This document shows positions 18,124 to 26,804 of a stretch of 64,000 bases of DNA, piece by piece. The stretch's first letter is position 1. Each line of letters begins with the position of its first letter. Made by a program: the position numbers and the translations under genes. Where the stretch lies: NCBI GenBank assembly GCA_964627845.1, contig CAZVKL010000003.1, positions 4,176 through 68,175 of the forward strand, read 5' to 3'. The notes beneath the pieces are model-generated. The model made no database searches, was not told the origin of the DNA, and was given only the letters and a program-made list of their open reading frames with translations. Source of the DNA: DUUI01 sp964627845 (lineage in GTDB: Bacteria; Bacillota_I; Bacilli_A; Erysipelotrichales; Erysipelotrichaceae).

Positions 18124-18706
18124 TCCAATGTATCGACCCGCCCAAGCAGGAGATCAGAATCAAATTGTTGAATGTATCGCTCAAGGCTTTCATCATCTCA
18201 CCAAACATTTAAGTAAGGACAAAAACCAAATTAAACAATTTTAATTAGATTCACTTTTATTTGATTATTTTTATGTCATTGAACTCGATTCAAAAGTCGT
18301 TGGGTGCTGCTCGGTAACGCCAGCCAATCTAAGGCCAATATCGATTTCTGTCAAAAGCATGCGCGCTATTTTTGGGTTTATTAAGGGGTCTATTGCTACC
18401 AACGTTTTAAAAGCACTATTAGAAAAACCCTATCAATTTGATGCAGAAGATGGTTATATCGAATATGTGACTATCTTAGAAGACTATCGACGCTTAGGTC
18501 TGACGACAGGTTTATTAACCTTTATTCTCCATCAAAATCGGTATCGTCATTTGATGTTAGATGTTACCAGTGATAATAAAAAAGCTTTTGAGTTGTATCA
18601 AAAGCTTGGCTTCAAAGAATTTAAGCGAGTGAAGCAGCGATTCAGTAAACAAGCAGGATTTGATTATTTATCCTTTATGAAAGTTTCGCTTGAATCTCGC
18701 GGGTAA
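18107..18706 (+). pseudogene. GNAT acetyltransferase broken by one in-frame stop
   Basis: A single frame runs from ATG 18107 to TAA 18704-18706, interrupted only by TAA at 18242-18244 (codon 46). Translation before the stop (MYRPAQAGDQNQIVECI) and after it (FYVIELDSKVVGCCSV, then YIEYVTILEDYRRLG, LTTGLLTF, AFELYQKLGF) makes one complete GNAT fold, including a divergent acetyl-CoA loop (DYRRLGLTTGLLT) and the terminal ELYQKLGF. The rest is intact and shows no other damage, so the loss is recent or a sequence error. It overlaps the end of thiI and was probably co-transcribed. Confidence 0.85.
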
Positions 18707-18975
18707 TTAAATCTGAAATTTCTTGATAAGAGAGACGCTTACAGATGGTTGGATATAGTTTGTTTCCATAGATTATCTGAAGCGTTTTTTCATGTTGGAA
18801 TTGTTTATTATTAAAGACATATGGTACATTTGCCAATTTTGCCGGTTGTAAAGCACCTGCTTTAAAAGGATTGAGTGTCTTTGATTTTGACCTTGTTCCT
18901 TCTGGAAAAATCAACACAGAGATGTTTCCTTGATGATGGGTGTCTTTTCTTCAATGTTATTTTTTATAATTGGGT
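18675..18975 (-). pseudogene. Remnant of 1-acylglycerol-3-phosphate acyltransferase (PlsC)
   Basis: On the minus strand, the PlsC block III region is clear: ISVLIFPEGTRSKS, then NPFKAGALQPA. Upstream in the same frame a TGA lies near 18950. The preceding residues (NNIEEK) continue only after a frameshift, and nothing like the catalytic NHxxxxD motif is found. The C-terminal 50 residues are also shorter than in a normal enzyme. It is a 5'-deleted, frameshifted fragment, convergent with the GNAT pseudogene. Confidence 0.65.
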
Positions 18976-19143
18976 TCGGTTGTTTTTTAGTTTAATTTTT
19001 TGATGGTCTTGTTTTGTTTCTAAAGAGGATAGAGAACGTGTTTCGAGTGAACACAATCAATGATAACTTGGACACTTTGTTTTTTTGCCTGTTCTTCATC
19101 GACCATGACAATGTCGAATTATATTTTAAAAAATAACTTCCAG
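18976..19143. other. Non-coding decayed stretch
   Basis: No supported gene. A short minus-strand frame (MVDEEQAKKQ, then VIIDCVHSKHVL) ends in TAG and may be debris of another gene. I recognise no RNA or repeat here. Confidence 0.4.
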
Positions 19144-19398
19144 CTAGGAGTTATTAATTAATTTGATTTTGTTTTCTCGAGATAATTGTTTAATTTGATA
19201 TTCTCGTTTCATGGCCTCACTTTGTGTGGTGTGCTTTTCAAAATAAACACATTTAACGGGAAGTCTACTTCGGGTGTATTTTGAACCTAAACCCTCGTTG
19301 TGACTTTTGAGTCGATTTTTTAGGTTATTGGTCCATCCAGTATAAAGGGTTCCATCACGACATTCTAAGATATAAGTAACAAATTCTTTCATGGACAC
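19144..19398 (-). CDS. GIY-YIG nuclease-superfamily protein, YazA/UPF0213 type
   Basis: An 84-aa protein consisting of one GIY-YIG domain. Visible are YILECRDGTLYTGWT (the GIY...YIG pair is YIL...YTG), the conserved arginine in NNLKNRLKSHN, and the glutamate in EAMKREYQIK. Small stand-alone members of this family are widespread; DNA cleavage is assumed but the biological role is unknown. The length is normal. A second ATG two codons in (19392) is a possible alternative start; neither has a strong ribosome binding site. Confidence 0.88.
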   Translation of the reverse strand: MSMKEFVTYILECRDGTLYTGWTNNLKNRLKSHNEGLGSKYTRSRLPVKCVYFEKHTTQSEAMKREYQIKQLSRENKIKLINNS

Positions 19399-19470
19399 AT
19401 CTTATCAAATCTAAAAACTGAAACCAAGGGTGAATATGTTAAAATAAAATGTGTTAGAAGGGAACAATGT

Positions 19471-20487
19471 ATGTTAGATAAATTACAAGAAAAATATAAA
19501 GAGAATCGTTTTATAAGTTTTATGATTGAATTAATCAAACGATTTCAAGAAGATGAGGTCATGGCAGTTGGGGCACGATTAGCTTATTACTTAATCATGG
19601 CTTTTTTTCCATTCTTGATTTTCTTATTAAACTTAGCTGCCTATACACCTTTAGGTCAAGAACAAGTGATTGGGGAATTGTTTCAAGTTCTACCCAATCA
19701 AACCAGTGAATTATTAGAACCCATTGTCATGGATGTCATTAGCTCAAGATCGGCAGGACTTTTATCGGTTTCATTACTATTAGCACTTTGGTCAGGATCA
19801 GCTGGAATAAATGCGCTAATTAAAGCAATGGGGACTGCTTTTGATGTTGAAAACTCTCGAGCGGTCTGGGTGAAACGATTACTATCTATTCTGTATACGT
19901 TTTTATTAGCAGTGATTATCTTAGTGGTGTTAATGGGACCAATCTTTGGTCAAGTCTTAATTAATTTACTTGAAAACTTCATGAATTTAGGTGATGAGTT
20001 AGCAGGCTTGATTAATCTAGGCGTCTCTTTATTACCGATTCCAATCATGATTTTAGGTTTTGCCTCCATCTATAAATGGGGTCCTGGTTTTCCTGAAACA
20101 AAAACAATTAGCTTTAAAGAAGCCTTGTTGGGTGCCACTGTCGCAACGTTCTTATTCTTAAGTTTATCGTTTGGATTTAGTTTCTATGTGAATAACTTTG
20201 GTAATTATGCCAATACGTATGGCGCATTAGGAGGCGTGATTGTTCTATTAATTTGGTTATTTTTATCATCCACGGTAATCATGTTGGGGGCTGAAATTAC
20301 GGCAACCTATGTGGCGATGAAATCCAACCGGATTGATAAACGAACGGATGAAACAACCACTGAAGATCAAAAGGCTCAAGTTATCCTGTTAAAAACGAGT
20401 CAATCTCAAAAAGGTTTAGGGGCTGCCATTGTTGCTTCTATCGGTGGATTTGTCTTAATTAAAGCAGTCAAATCCATCTTGGATTAA
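19471..20487 (+). CDS. YihY/BrkB family integral membrane protein
   Basis: A 338-aa protein with about six transmembrane segments between residues 30 and 280. The family signature is visible as ARLAYYLIMAFFPFLIFLLN, SGSAGINALIKAMG, and a YGALGGVIVLLIWLF near the end. The family was once labelled ribonuclease BN in error; it is a membrane protein of uncertain function, possibly a transporter. A charged tail carries a final hydrophobic stretch (AAIVASIGGFVLIKAV). AGAAGGGA lies about 9 nt before the ATG. Confidence 0.85.
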   Translation: MLDKLQEKYKENRFISFMIELIKRFQEDEVMAVGARLAYYLIMAFFPFLIFLLNLAAYTPLGQEQVIGELFQVLPNQTSELLEPIVMDVISSRSAGLLSVSLLLALWSGSAGINALIKAMGTAFDVENSRAVWVKRLLSILYTFLLAVIILVVLMGPIFGQVLINLLENFMNLGDELAGLINLGVSLLPIPIMILGFASIYKWGPGFPETKTISFKEALLGATVATFLFLSLSFGFSFYVNNFGNYANTYGALGGVIVLLIWLFLSSTVIMLGAEITATYVAMKSNRIDKRTDETTTEDQKAQVILLKTSQSQKGLGAAIVASIGGFVLIKAVKSILD

Positions 20488-20506
20488 GGAGTACATTTGG
20501 TATAAT
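20479..20506 (+). promoter_or_regulatory. ffh promoter
   Basis: TTGGAT (20479-20484), a 16-nt spacer and TATAAT (20501-20506), with an upstream TGG. It overlaps the end of the preceding gene. GGAGG at 20520-20524 is the ribosome binding site. Confidence 0.7.
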
Positions 20507-20534
20507 AGAGTCAGAGTTTGGAGGAATTTAATTA

Positions 20535-21836
20535 ATGGCATTTGAAAACTTAACCGATCGCCTAAGTCAGAGTTTTAAAACGCTGGTAGGTAAAGGAAAA
20601 TTAACTGAAAGTAATATGCGTGAAATGTTAAAGGAAGTGCGTTTATCGCTCATTGAAGCGGACGTCCATCCAAATGTCGTTTCACAATTTATTGATAATA
20701 TTGAAGAAAAAGCCTTAGGGCAAGAAGTCATGACCTCACTTAAACCATCTGAAATGGTGGTAAAGATTGTTAATGAAGAATTAATCAATCTATTAGGTGA
20801 GACTCAGGAAGAACTAAACTTAGTGTCTCATCCTGCTGTGGTTATGATGGTTGGATTGCAGGGATCTGGTAAAACAACGTCAGCCGCAAAGATTGCGAAT
20901 GATTTAATTAAAAATTTCAATCGTCGTGTGTTATTGGTTGGGGCAGACTTACAACGTTTGGCTGCGGTGGAACAACTTCGTATTTTAGGTCGACAAATTG
21001 ATGTTGAAGTCTTCTCACTTGAAGGCTCAAGCCCTGTGAATGTGGCGACACAAGCGTTAGACTATGCCAAGGCAGAAGGGTTTGACACGTTAATTGTGGA
21101 TACTGCGGGTCGTTTACACATTGATGAAGCGTTAATGGATGAGTTATCGAATCTTCAATCAATTTTAAGACCGGATGAGATTTTATTATCCGTGGATGCA
21201 ATGGCAGGTCAAGACATTGTGAATGTGGCCAGTCGTTTTAAACAACAAGTGGATTTAACGGGTTTAGTTGTCACTAAATACGATGGAGACTCTCGTGGTG
21301 GAGGGATCTTATCGGTTCGTTCTGTCACTGATGTTCCAGTGAAATATGTGGGAACTGGTGAGAAAATTGAAGATTTAGAACGCTTTTACCCAGAACGTGT
21401 TGCTTCAAGATTACTGGGCATGGGGGATGTGTTAACCCTTATTGAACAAGCGCAAGCGAAGATGGATCAAGATGCTGCTGAAAGAGCTGCAGAAAATATG
21501 ATGAAGGGTCAGTTCACCATGGATGATTTACTGACTTCAATTGAACAAATGTCTAAGATGGGTCCATTGTCAGGAATTTTAGGCATGATGCCAGGGATGG
21601 GTAATCTTAAGAATCAAATTGATGACGCAAAAAGCACGGAAGATTTTAAACGCATTAAAGCCATTATTCAATCCATGACCAAGGCTGAGCGCGCGAAACC
21701 TCAATTGATTCGTTCATCACAAAAGAAACGAATTGCTCAAGGGGCTGGTGTTCGTCCTAGCGATGTCAATAAGCTTTTAAATCAATACGATAAAATGAAA
21801 GATCAAATGCGAATCTTATCGCGTTTTATGAAATAA
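20535..21836 (+). CDS. ffh: Signal recognition particle protein Ffh
   Basis: A 433-aa SRP54 GTPase that binds 4.5S RNA and signal sequences and delivers ribosomes to FtsY. The N domain is followed by the G domain: G1 GLQGSGKTTSAAK near residue 108, DTAGRLH near 190, TKYDGDSRGG near 249. The methionine-rich M domain (MMKGQFTMDDLL, then GILGMMPGMG) takes up the C-terminal third. The length is slightly below the Bacillus 446 aa. The ylxM partner usual upstream in Bacilli is absent, and rpsP, normally close downstream, lies 18 kb away. Confidence 0.98.
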   Translation: MAFENLTDRLSQSFKTLVGKGKLTESNMREMLKEVRLSLIEADVHPNVVSQFIDNIEEKALGQEVMTSLKPSEMVVKIVNEELINLLGETQEELNLVSHPAVVMMVGLQGSGKTTSAAKIANDLIKNFNRRVLLVGADLQRLAAVEQLRILGRQIDVEVFSLEGSSPVNVATQALDYAKAEGFDTLIVDTAGRLHIDEALMDELSNLQSILRPDEILLSVDAMAGQDIVNVASRFKQQVDLTGLVVTKYDGDSRGGGILSVRSVTDVPVKYVGTGEKIEDLERFYPERVASRLLGMGDVLTLIEQAQAKMDQDAAERAAENMMKGQFTMDDLLTSIEQMSKMGPLSGILGMMPGMGNLKNQIDDAKSTEDFKRIKAIIQSMTKAERAKPQLIRSSQKKRIAQGAGVRPSDVNKLLNQYDKMKDQMRILSRFMK

Positions 21837-21837
21837 C

Positions 21838-21861
21838 AGACGCTTTATTGCGTCTTTTTTA
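21838..21861 (+). terminator. Intrinsic terminator of ffh
   Basis: A 6-bp stem (AGACGC / GCGTCT) with loop TTTATT, followed by a run of T. It separates ffh from the glycosidase operon. Confidence 0.85.
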
Positions 21862-21876
21862 TAAAGGAGAAAAAAC

Positions 21877-23154
21877 ATGTTGAAATTTAAAGACAATTTT
21901 CGTCTTGGCGTTGCCACCTCTTCGACTCAAATAGAAGGGGGAATTGTTGATTCAAATTGGTATCAGTTTTGCCAACAAGGACATGTCAAGGATGGTTCAC
22001 ATTGTAAAGAGGCGACGATGCATTACCGAGACTTTACACAAGATGCACATCTATTGGATCAAATGGGAATCAAAGATTATCGTTTCTCATTGGAATGGGC
22101 ACGAATTAACCCACAGCTTGGTCAATTTGATCGATCAGCATTGAATCATTATCGAGTGGAGTTATTACTTTTAAAAGAATTAGGGATTAAACCGCTGTTA
22201 ACGTTCTATCATTTTAGCCATCCAACTTGGTTTGAGGAATTAGGTGGCTTTACAAAGAAAGAGAATGTCATCTATTTTTTAGAATATGTGAGTGAATGTT
22301 TAAAAGTATTTGGTGATTTAGTCGATGAATACTGCACCATTAATGAACCCAATGTTTACGCAATTCTAAGTTTCTTATATGGGGATTGGCCACCGATGAA
22401 AAAATCGCTCCCAGATGCTTTAAAGGTCATGAATGTGTTGGCTTTAGCTCATATTAAAACATATGAACTCATTCATCATGTGTTTGATAAACATAAAGTG
22501 GTTAAAGTTGGATTTGCGCATCATGGTCGGGTATTTGAACCTGAAAATCGTTTGAATCCAATTCATCAACTTTCCACCAAGATTTTCTCAAAAGGGTTTC
22601 AAGATGAACTCATTAAAGCTTTTATGATTGGTGAATTTCATTGGCCGATGAAAAACTTAGGAAATGTCCCTAAAGGCATCTACAGTGACTACATTGGTAT
22701 TAATTACTACACACGCTCTTTGGTGAGTGAATTTAAAGAGAGTGCTAAACGAATCTATCCGACCAACGACTTAAATTGGGAAATCTATCCAGAAGGATTA
22801 ATTAAGATTGCTCAACAGAGTTTTGATGTGTTACCACTGCCAATCTATATCACAGAAAATGGGACTTGTGATAATTCGGATCGATTTAGACCAAAGTACA
22901 TTTATGATCACTTAAAAGTAATCATGGAGAGCGACCTACCGATTGAGCGTTATTATCATTGGTGCTTTGTTGACAACTTTGAATGGAAAGAAGGGAATCA
23001 TGCTCGATTTGGTTTAGTTCATAATGATTTTAATACTCAGAAAAGAACCATCAAAGAGAGTGGTCACTTCTATACAGCAATGATCTATCATCAAGGTGTT
23101 CCCAATGACCTCTATGATGACTATGTAAAAAATCAGGAATACACCCATGATTGA
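21877..23154 (+). CDS. Glycoside hydrolase family 1 beta-glycosidase
   Basis: A 425-aa cytoplasmic (no signal peptide) retaining beta-glycosidase. The acid/base glutamate is E157 in TINEPN and the nucleophile is E327 in YITENG. The N-terminal FRLGVATSSTQIEGG is the family signature. Family members hydrolyse beta-glucosides, beta-galactosides or their 6-phosphates. No PTS gene is present in the cluster and the neighbour is a cation symporter, so an unphosphorylated substrate is likelier; this is inference. First gene of an operon; AAAGGAGAAA precedes the ATG, and it overlaps the GH36 gene by 8 bp. Confidence 0.9.
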   Translation: MLKFKDNFRLGVATSSTQIEGGIVDSNWYQFCQQGHVKDGSHCKEATMHYRDFTQDAHLLDQMGIKDYRFSLEWARINPQLGQFDRSALNHYRVELLLLKELGIKPLLTFYHFSHPTWFEELGGFTKKENVIYFLEYVSECLKVFGDLVDEYCTINEPNVYAILSFLYGDWPPMKKSLPDALKVMNVLALAHIKTYELIHHVFDKHKVVKVGFAHHGRVFEPENRLNPIHQLSTKIFSKGFQDELIKAFMIGEFHWPMKNLGNVPKGIYSDYIGINYYTRSLVSEFKESAKRIYPTNDLNWEIYPEGLIKIAQQSFDVLPLPIYITENGTCDNSDRFRPKYIYDHLKVIMESDLPIERYYHWCFVDNFEWKEGNHARFGLVHNDFNTQKRTIKESGHFYTAMIYHQGVPNDLYDDYVKNQEYTHD

Positions 23155-25444
23155 AATTAAAGAGAACACCATCTATTTACAGACTCAACACACCTCTTAT
23201 TGGATGCATGTCAATCAATATGGACACTTAGAACATCTTTATTATGGTCCAAAATTAGAGATTCAAGCAGTTAATGCACTTAGAGTTCCTCATCATGTCA
23301 GCTTTGGATCCAGTGTTAATTTAGGTCATGAATACTCTTTGGACCAACAAAAACTTGAAATAGCTTTTAGTGGCAAAGGGGATTTTAGACAACCAAGTTA
23401 TCAATTAATGGATCAAGAGGGTTCTTTTGTCAGTCATTTGCGGGTCAAAGATGTTCGCTTCAGTGATCAGATTGATTATCCAAGCCACTATTTTAGTCCC
23501 AGAAAAACACAACAGACGCAACAATGTATCATCGAACTAATTGATGATTATTTTGATGTGTCTGTTTTTCTAATCTATACCATATATCCAGAATACGATG
23601 TTATTTTGCGTCATACCAAACTTCATAATCACTCACAGGAATTAATTAAAATTAAAAAATTAATGTCTGTGAGCTTTGATTGCTTCGAAAGTGATTATCA
23701 AGTCTTAACCTTAAATGGGACGTGGGGTAAGGAAGCCCAAATCAAGATTGACCATGTCAATTCAGGTCAACTGGTCCATCAATCCATAACGGGTGCCTCC
23801 TCCTCACTCAATAATCCAGGGTTACTGTTGTTTAATGATCAACATGCCATCGGCTTAAATCTCATCTATTCAGGGAATCATTATAATAGTGTTCAAGCTC
23901 ATTATGATGGTTCAATGCGAGTGATGATGGGAATCAACCCTAATCAGTTTGAGTGGCACTTAAAACCTGAACAATCCTTTAGTACGCCACTGGCTGTTTT
24001 AACCACTGGTAACAATCAGGTTGAAGTGACGCAGCAGTTTCATCGCTTTATTCGAGACTGCATAATTCCTGTTGAACCTTTTGAAAAGCCAGTGACCTAT
24101 AATCACTGGGAAGGGACCTTCTTTGATTATGATCACAGTAAATTAATGTCTTTTGCCACCAAAGCAAAGAATTGTGGCATGGATTTGTTTGTGATTGATG
24201 ATGGTTGGTTTGGTCATCGAAATGATGATCATCGTTCATTAGGAGATTATTTTGTTAACCAAAAGAAATTTCCAAATGGTTTAAAACCAACGATTCAAAA
24301 AATGAAGGAGTTAGGGTTAAAAGTAGGGCTTTGGGTTGAACCGGAAATGGTTTCAGAAGATTCAGAACTCTTTAGAGCCCATCCAGAGTGGGCAATAGGA
24401 AAATCAAATCATCTGCGGGCGAAAGGTCGAAATCAGTATGTTTTAGATTTATGCAATGATGATGTGGTTGATTATATTGTCAAGAATGTGAGTCAAGTCA
24501 TCGATGAGTTAGAAGTCGACTATATTAAATGGGATATGAATCGTCATCATGCTGACCAATTTAGTCCGACACTAACGAATCAACTTGAATTCGATGTGCG
24601 TTTTCAGATGGGCTTAGTTAAAGCACTGAAACGAATCTTTGAACCAAGGCCTCACATTTTCTTAGAAATGTGTAGTAGTGGGGGAAATCGCTTTGATTTA
24701 GGCATGCTAAGTGTGGCACAACAAATTTGGACCTCTGACAATACAGATGCGATGGATCGCCTTAAAATTCAAGAAGGGACCGCTATTTTTTATCCACTCA
24801 CAGCCATTAGTAATCATGTCTCTGGCAAGGTTAATGCTCAAACGCTCAGGAATACCCCCTTATCGACGCGTTTCAATGTGGCCTGTTTTGGTGGATTCGG
24901 TTATGAACTGGATTTAAACATTCTATCGAAAGCGGAGTTGAATGAAATTAAAGATCAAATAACGTTCTATAAAGAAATTAAAGAGATCGTTCTCAAAGGG
25001 AAGTATCGTGCGAATCCGATGAAGAATGCTCATCGAACCTGTTGGCAAGTGACCTATCAGAATAAAGCATTGGTGGGTCTGTATCAAGGAATGAATCATG
25101 CGCTTCAACCTAGAGAAAAACTGAGAGTGTATGATTTAGAGGCTCAACAATTTTATCGGTTACGGAGTAAGCCGCAGAAATTATTTATTGATCGCTATGG
25201 TGAAATCTTAAAACATGTCACATCACTGCCAGTTCATCCTTATGGCATGATTATGAATCAGGTAGCCAAATATAAAACAATGGAGGATGGTCAGTATGAC
25301 GTGATTGTGAGTGGCGGCCATTTAAAACAAGGAATTGTCTTAAATGATGTATTTTTAGGAACAGGCTATCATCCAGAGATTCGATTATGGGGAGACTTTG
25401 GATCGACCTTATACACGATACAGGAGGAACAAGATGAAGAATAA
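23147..25444 (+). CDS. Glycoside hydrolase family 36 alpha-galactosidase
   Basis: A 765-aa enzyme that removes terminal alpha-galactose from oligosaccharides such as melibiose or raffinose. The N-terminal beta-sandwich is followed by the TIM barrel: VIDDGWFGHR, then nucleophile D463 in YIKWDMNRH, then acid/base D531 in IWTSDNTDA, preceded by the GH36 motif SSGGNRFDLGM. The C-terminal beta domain is complete. The protein is longer than the minimal family by little and shows no damage. No signal peptide, so substrate must be imported, presumably by the symporter whose gene overlaps its 3' end by 11 bp. Confidence 0.93.
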   Translation: MIEIKENTIYLQTQHTSYWMHVNQYGHLEHLYYGPKLEIQAVNALRVPHHVSFGSSVNLGHEYSLDQQKLEIAFSGKGDFRQPSYQLMDQEGSFVSHLRVKDVRFSDQIDYPSHYFSPRKTQQTQQCIIELIDDYFDVSVFLIYTIYPEYDVILRHTKLHNHSQELIKIKKLMSVSFDCFESDYQVLTLNGTWGKEAQIKIDHVNSGQLVHQSITGASSSLNNPGLLLFNDQHAIGLNLIYSGNHYNSVQAHYDGSMRVMMGINPNQFEWHLKPEQSFSTPLAVLTTGNNQVEVTQQFHRFIRDCIIPVEPFEKPVTYNHWEGTFFDYDHSKLMSFATKAKNCGMDLFVIDDGWFGHRNDDHRSLGDYFVNQKKFPNGLKPTIQKMKELGLKVGLWVEPEMVSEDSELFRAHPEWAIGKSNHLRAKGRNQYVLDLCNDDVVDYIVKNVSQVIDELEVDYIKWDMNRHHADQFSPTLTNQLEFDVRFQMGLVKALKRIFEPRPHIFLEMCSSGGNRFDLGMLSVAQQIWTSDNTDAMDRLKIQEGTAIFYPLTAISNHVSGKVNAQTLRNTPLSTRFNVACFGGFGYELDLNILSKAELNEIKDQITFYKEIKEIVLKGKYRANPMKNAHRTCWQVTYQNKALVGLYQGMNHALQPREKLRVYDLEAQQFYRLRSKPQKLFIDRYGEILKHVTSLPVHPYGMIMNQVAKYKTMEDGQYDVIVSGGHLKQGIVLNDVFLGTGYHPEIRLWGDFGSTLYTIQEEQDEE

Positions 25445-26804
25445 TCGCTATTCATTTGGGATTGGAACCATTGGCCGTGACATGGTCTATACATTGGTAT
25501 CAATGTTTTTAATGGTTTATTTAACCGATGTGTTAAATGTCTCAGATGCGGATTTAACCTCGATTGGGATTGTTTTTATGGTGATGCGAATTTTTGATGC
25601 CATTAACGACCCAGTGATGGGGTTATTGGTGGATAACACCAAGTCAAAATGGGGTAAGTTTAAACCTTGGATATTCTTTGGGGCAATTTTATCAGGGGTT
25701 TTTACCGTCATTATGTTCTATGATTTTGGACTGACAGGGGCTTCCTATGTTTTGATGTTTGCGTTGGTTTATCTGTTGTGGGAAGTGAGTTTTACAGCCA
25801 ATGACATTGCGTATTGGTCAATGTTACCAGCTCTCTCAAGCAGTCAAAAAGAACGCGAGCGAATTGGTGCATTTGCTCGGATCTGTGCAAATATTGGTTT
25901 ATTTTCACTGGTGGTAGGAATTGTGCCTGTAACAAACTGGTTGGCTGAGTTGTCGGGATCAATGAAGAATGCTTATTTAACGTTGGCTGTCATTCTGGTT
26001 TTAATCATGTGGTTCTTTCAGCTTTTCACACTCATCTTTACGAAGGAGAGAAAAGACATTGAGGTTTCTACAGAGCCGACTAAATTCTCTGAAATATTCT
26101 CGATTATTACCAAGAATGACCAATTGTTATGGACCACGGTTTCCATGGTTTTGTTCATGATTGGTTATACGACGACCACTCAATTTGGTTGGCATTTTTT
26201 CACCTATATCTTTGGTGATGAATCAAAGTATACGATATTTGCGCTGGTGTTAGGCATCTCTCAAATTGGGGCATTGATGATCTTTCCGTTGTTTTCTAAA
26301 CGGTTTAATCGAAAGTTGTTATATTTTGGGGCGACTGTCTTAGTCGTCTTGGGTTATCTCATCTTCTTTGTGGCGGAAAAATCGATGCTGCTGATTGCGG
26401 TGGCTGGAATTTTATTGTTTGTTGGACAGGCATTTATTCAACTGTTAATGTTAATGTTTATTTCGGATACGGTTGAATATGGTGAGTTTAAACTTGGGAG
26501 ACGAAACGACTCAATTACATTATCGATTCAACCATTGATTAACAAACTGGGTGCTGCCATTGCCACTGGAATTGTGTCTCAAACCTTGGTAATTTCGGGT
26601 GTTAACTCGGCAACATCCGCTGCGGATGTGAGTGATCAAGGCGCGCTCATCTTTAAACTATCGATGATGATTATTCCACTGATTCTAATTGTGATTGGCT
26701 ATCTGGTCTATCGTGTTAAATACACGATTAATGAGACGAATTATGCACAGATGTTAGAAGAACTTCAAAGGAGACGACATGCTCAACAAGAACTCAAAGA
26801 TTAA
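25434..26804 (+). CDS. GPH-family glycoside:cation symporter
   Basis: A 456-aa protein with about twelve transmembrane helices of the MelB type. The family motif is present near residues 50-75: MRIFDAINDPVMG, then DNTKSKWGKFKPW. The acidic residues in helix 2 that bind the coupling cation in MelB correspond to this motif. It would import galactosides or other oligosaccharides with sodium or proton. I chose the ATG at 25434 because AGGAGG stands 8 nt before it; an earlier in-frame start lies inside the GH36 gene. It overlaps the GH13 gene by 26 bp. Confidence 0.92.
   Translation: MKNNRYSFGIGTIGRDMVYTLVSMFLMVYLTDVLNVSDADLTSIGIVFMVMRIFDAINDPVMGLLVDNTKSKWGKFKPWIFFGAILSGVFTVIMFYDFGLTGASYVLMFALVYLLWEVSFTANDIAYWSMLPALSSSQKERERIGAFARICANIGLFSLVVGIVPVTNWLAELSGSMKNAYLTLAVILVLIMWFFQLFTLIFTKERKDIEVSTEPTKFSEIFSIITKNDQLLWTTVSMVLFMIGYTTTTQFGWHFFTYIFGDESKYTIFALVLGISQIGALMIFPLFSKRFNRKLLYFGATVLVVLGYLIFFVAEKSMLLIAVAGILLFVGQAFIQLLMLMFISDTVEYGEFKLGRRNDSITLSIQPLINKLGAAIATGIVSQTLVISGVNSATSAADVSDQGALIFKLSMMIIPLILIVIGYLVYRVKYTINETNYAQMLEELQRRRHAQQELKD

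Noticed and set aside
20917..21201. 94-aa minus-strand frame within ffh
   Set aside because: It mirrors the G-domain codons of ffh and has no support of its own.
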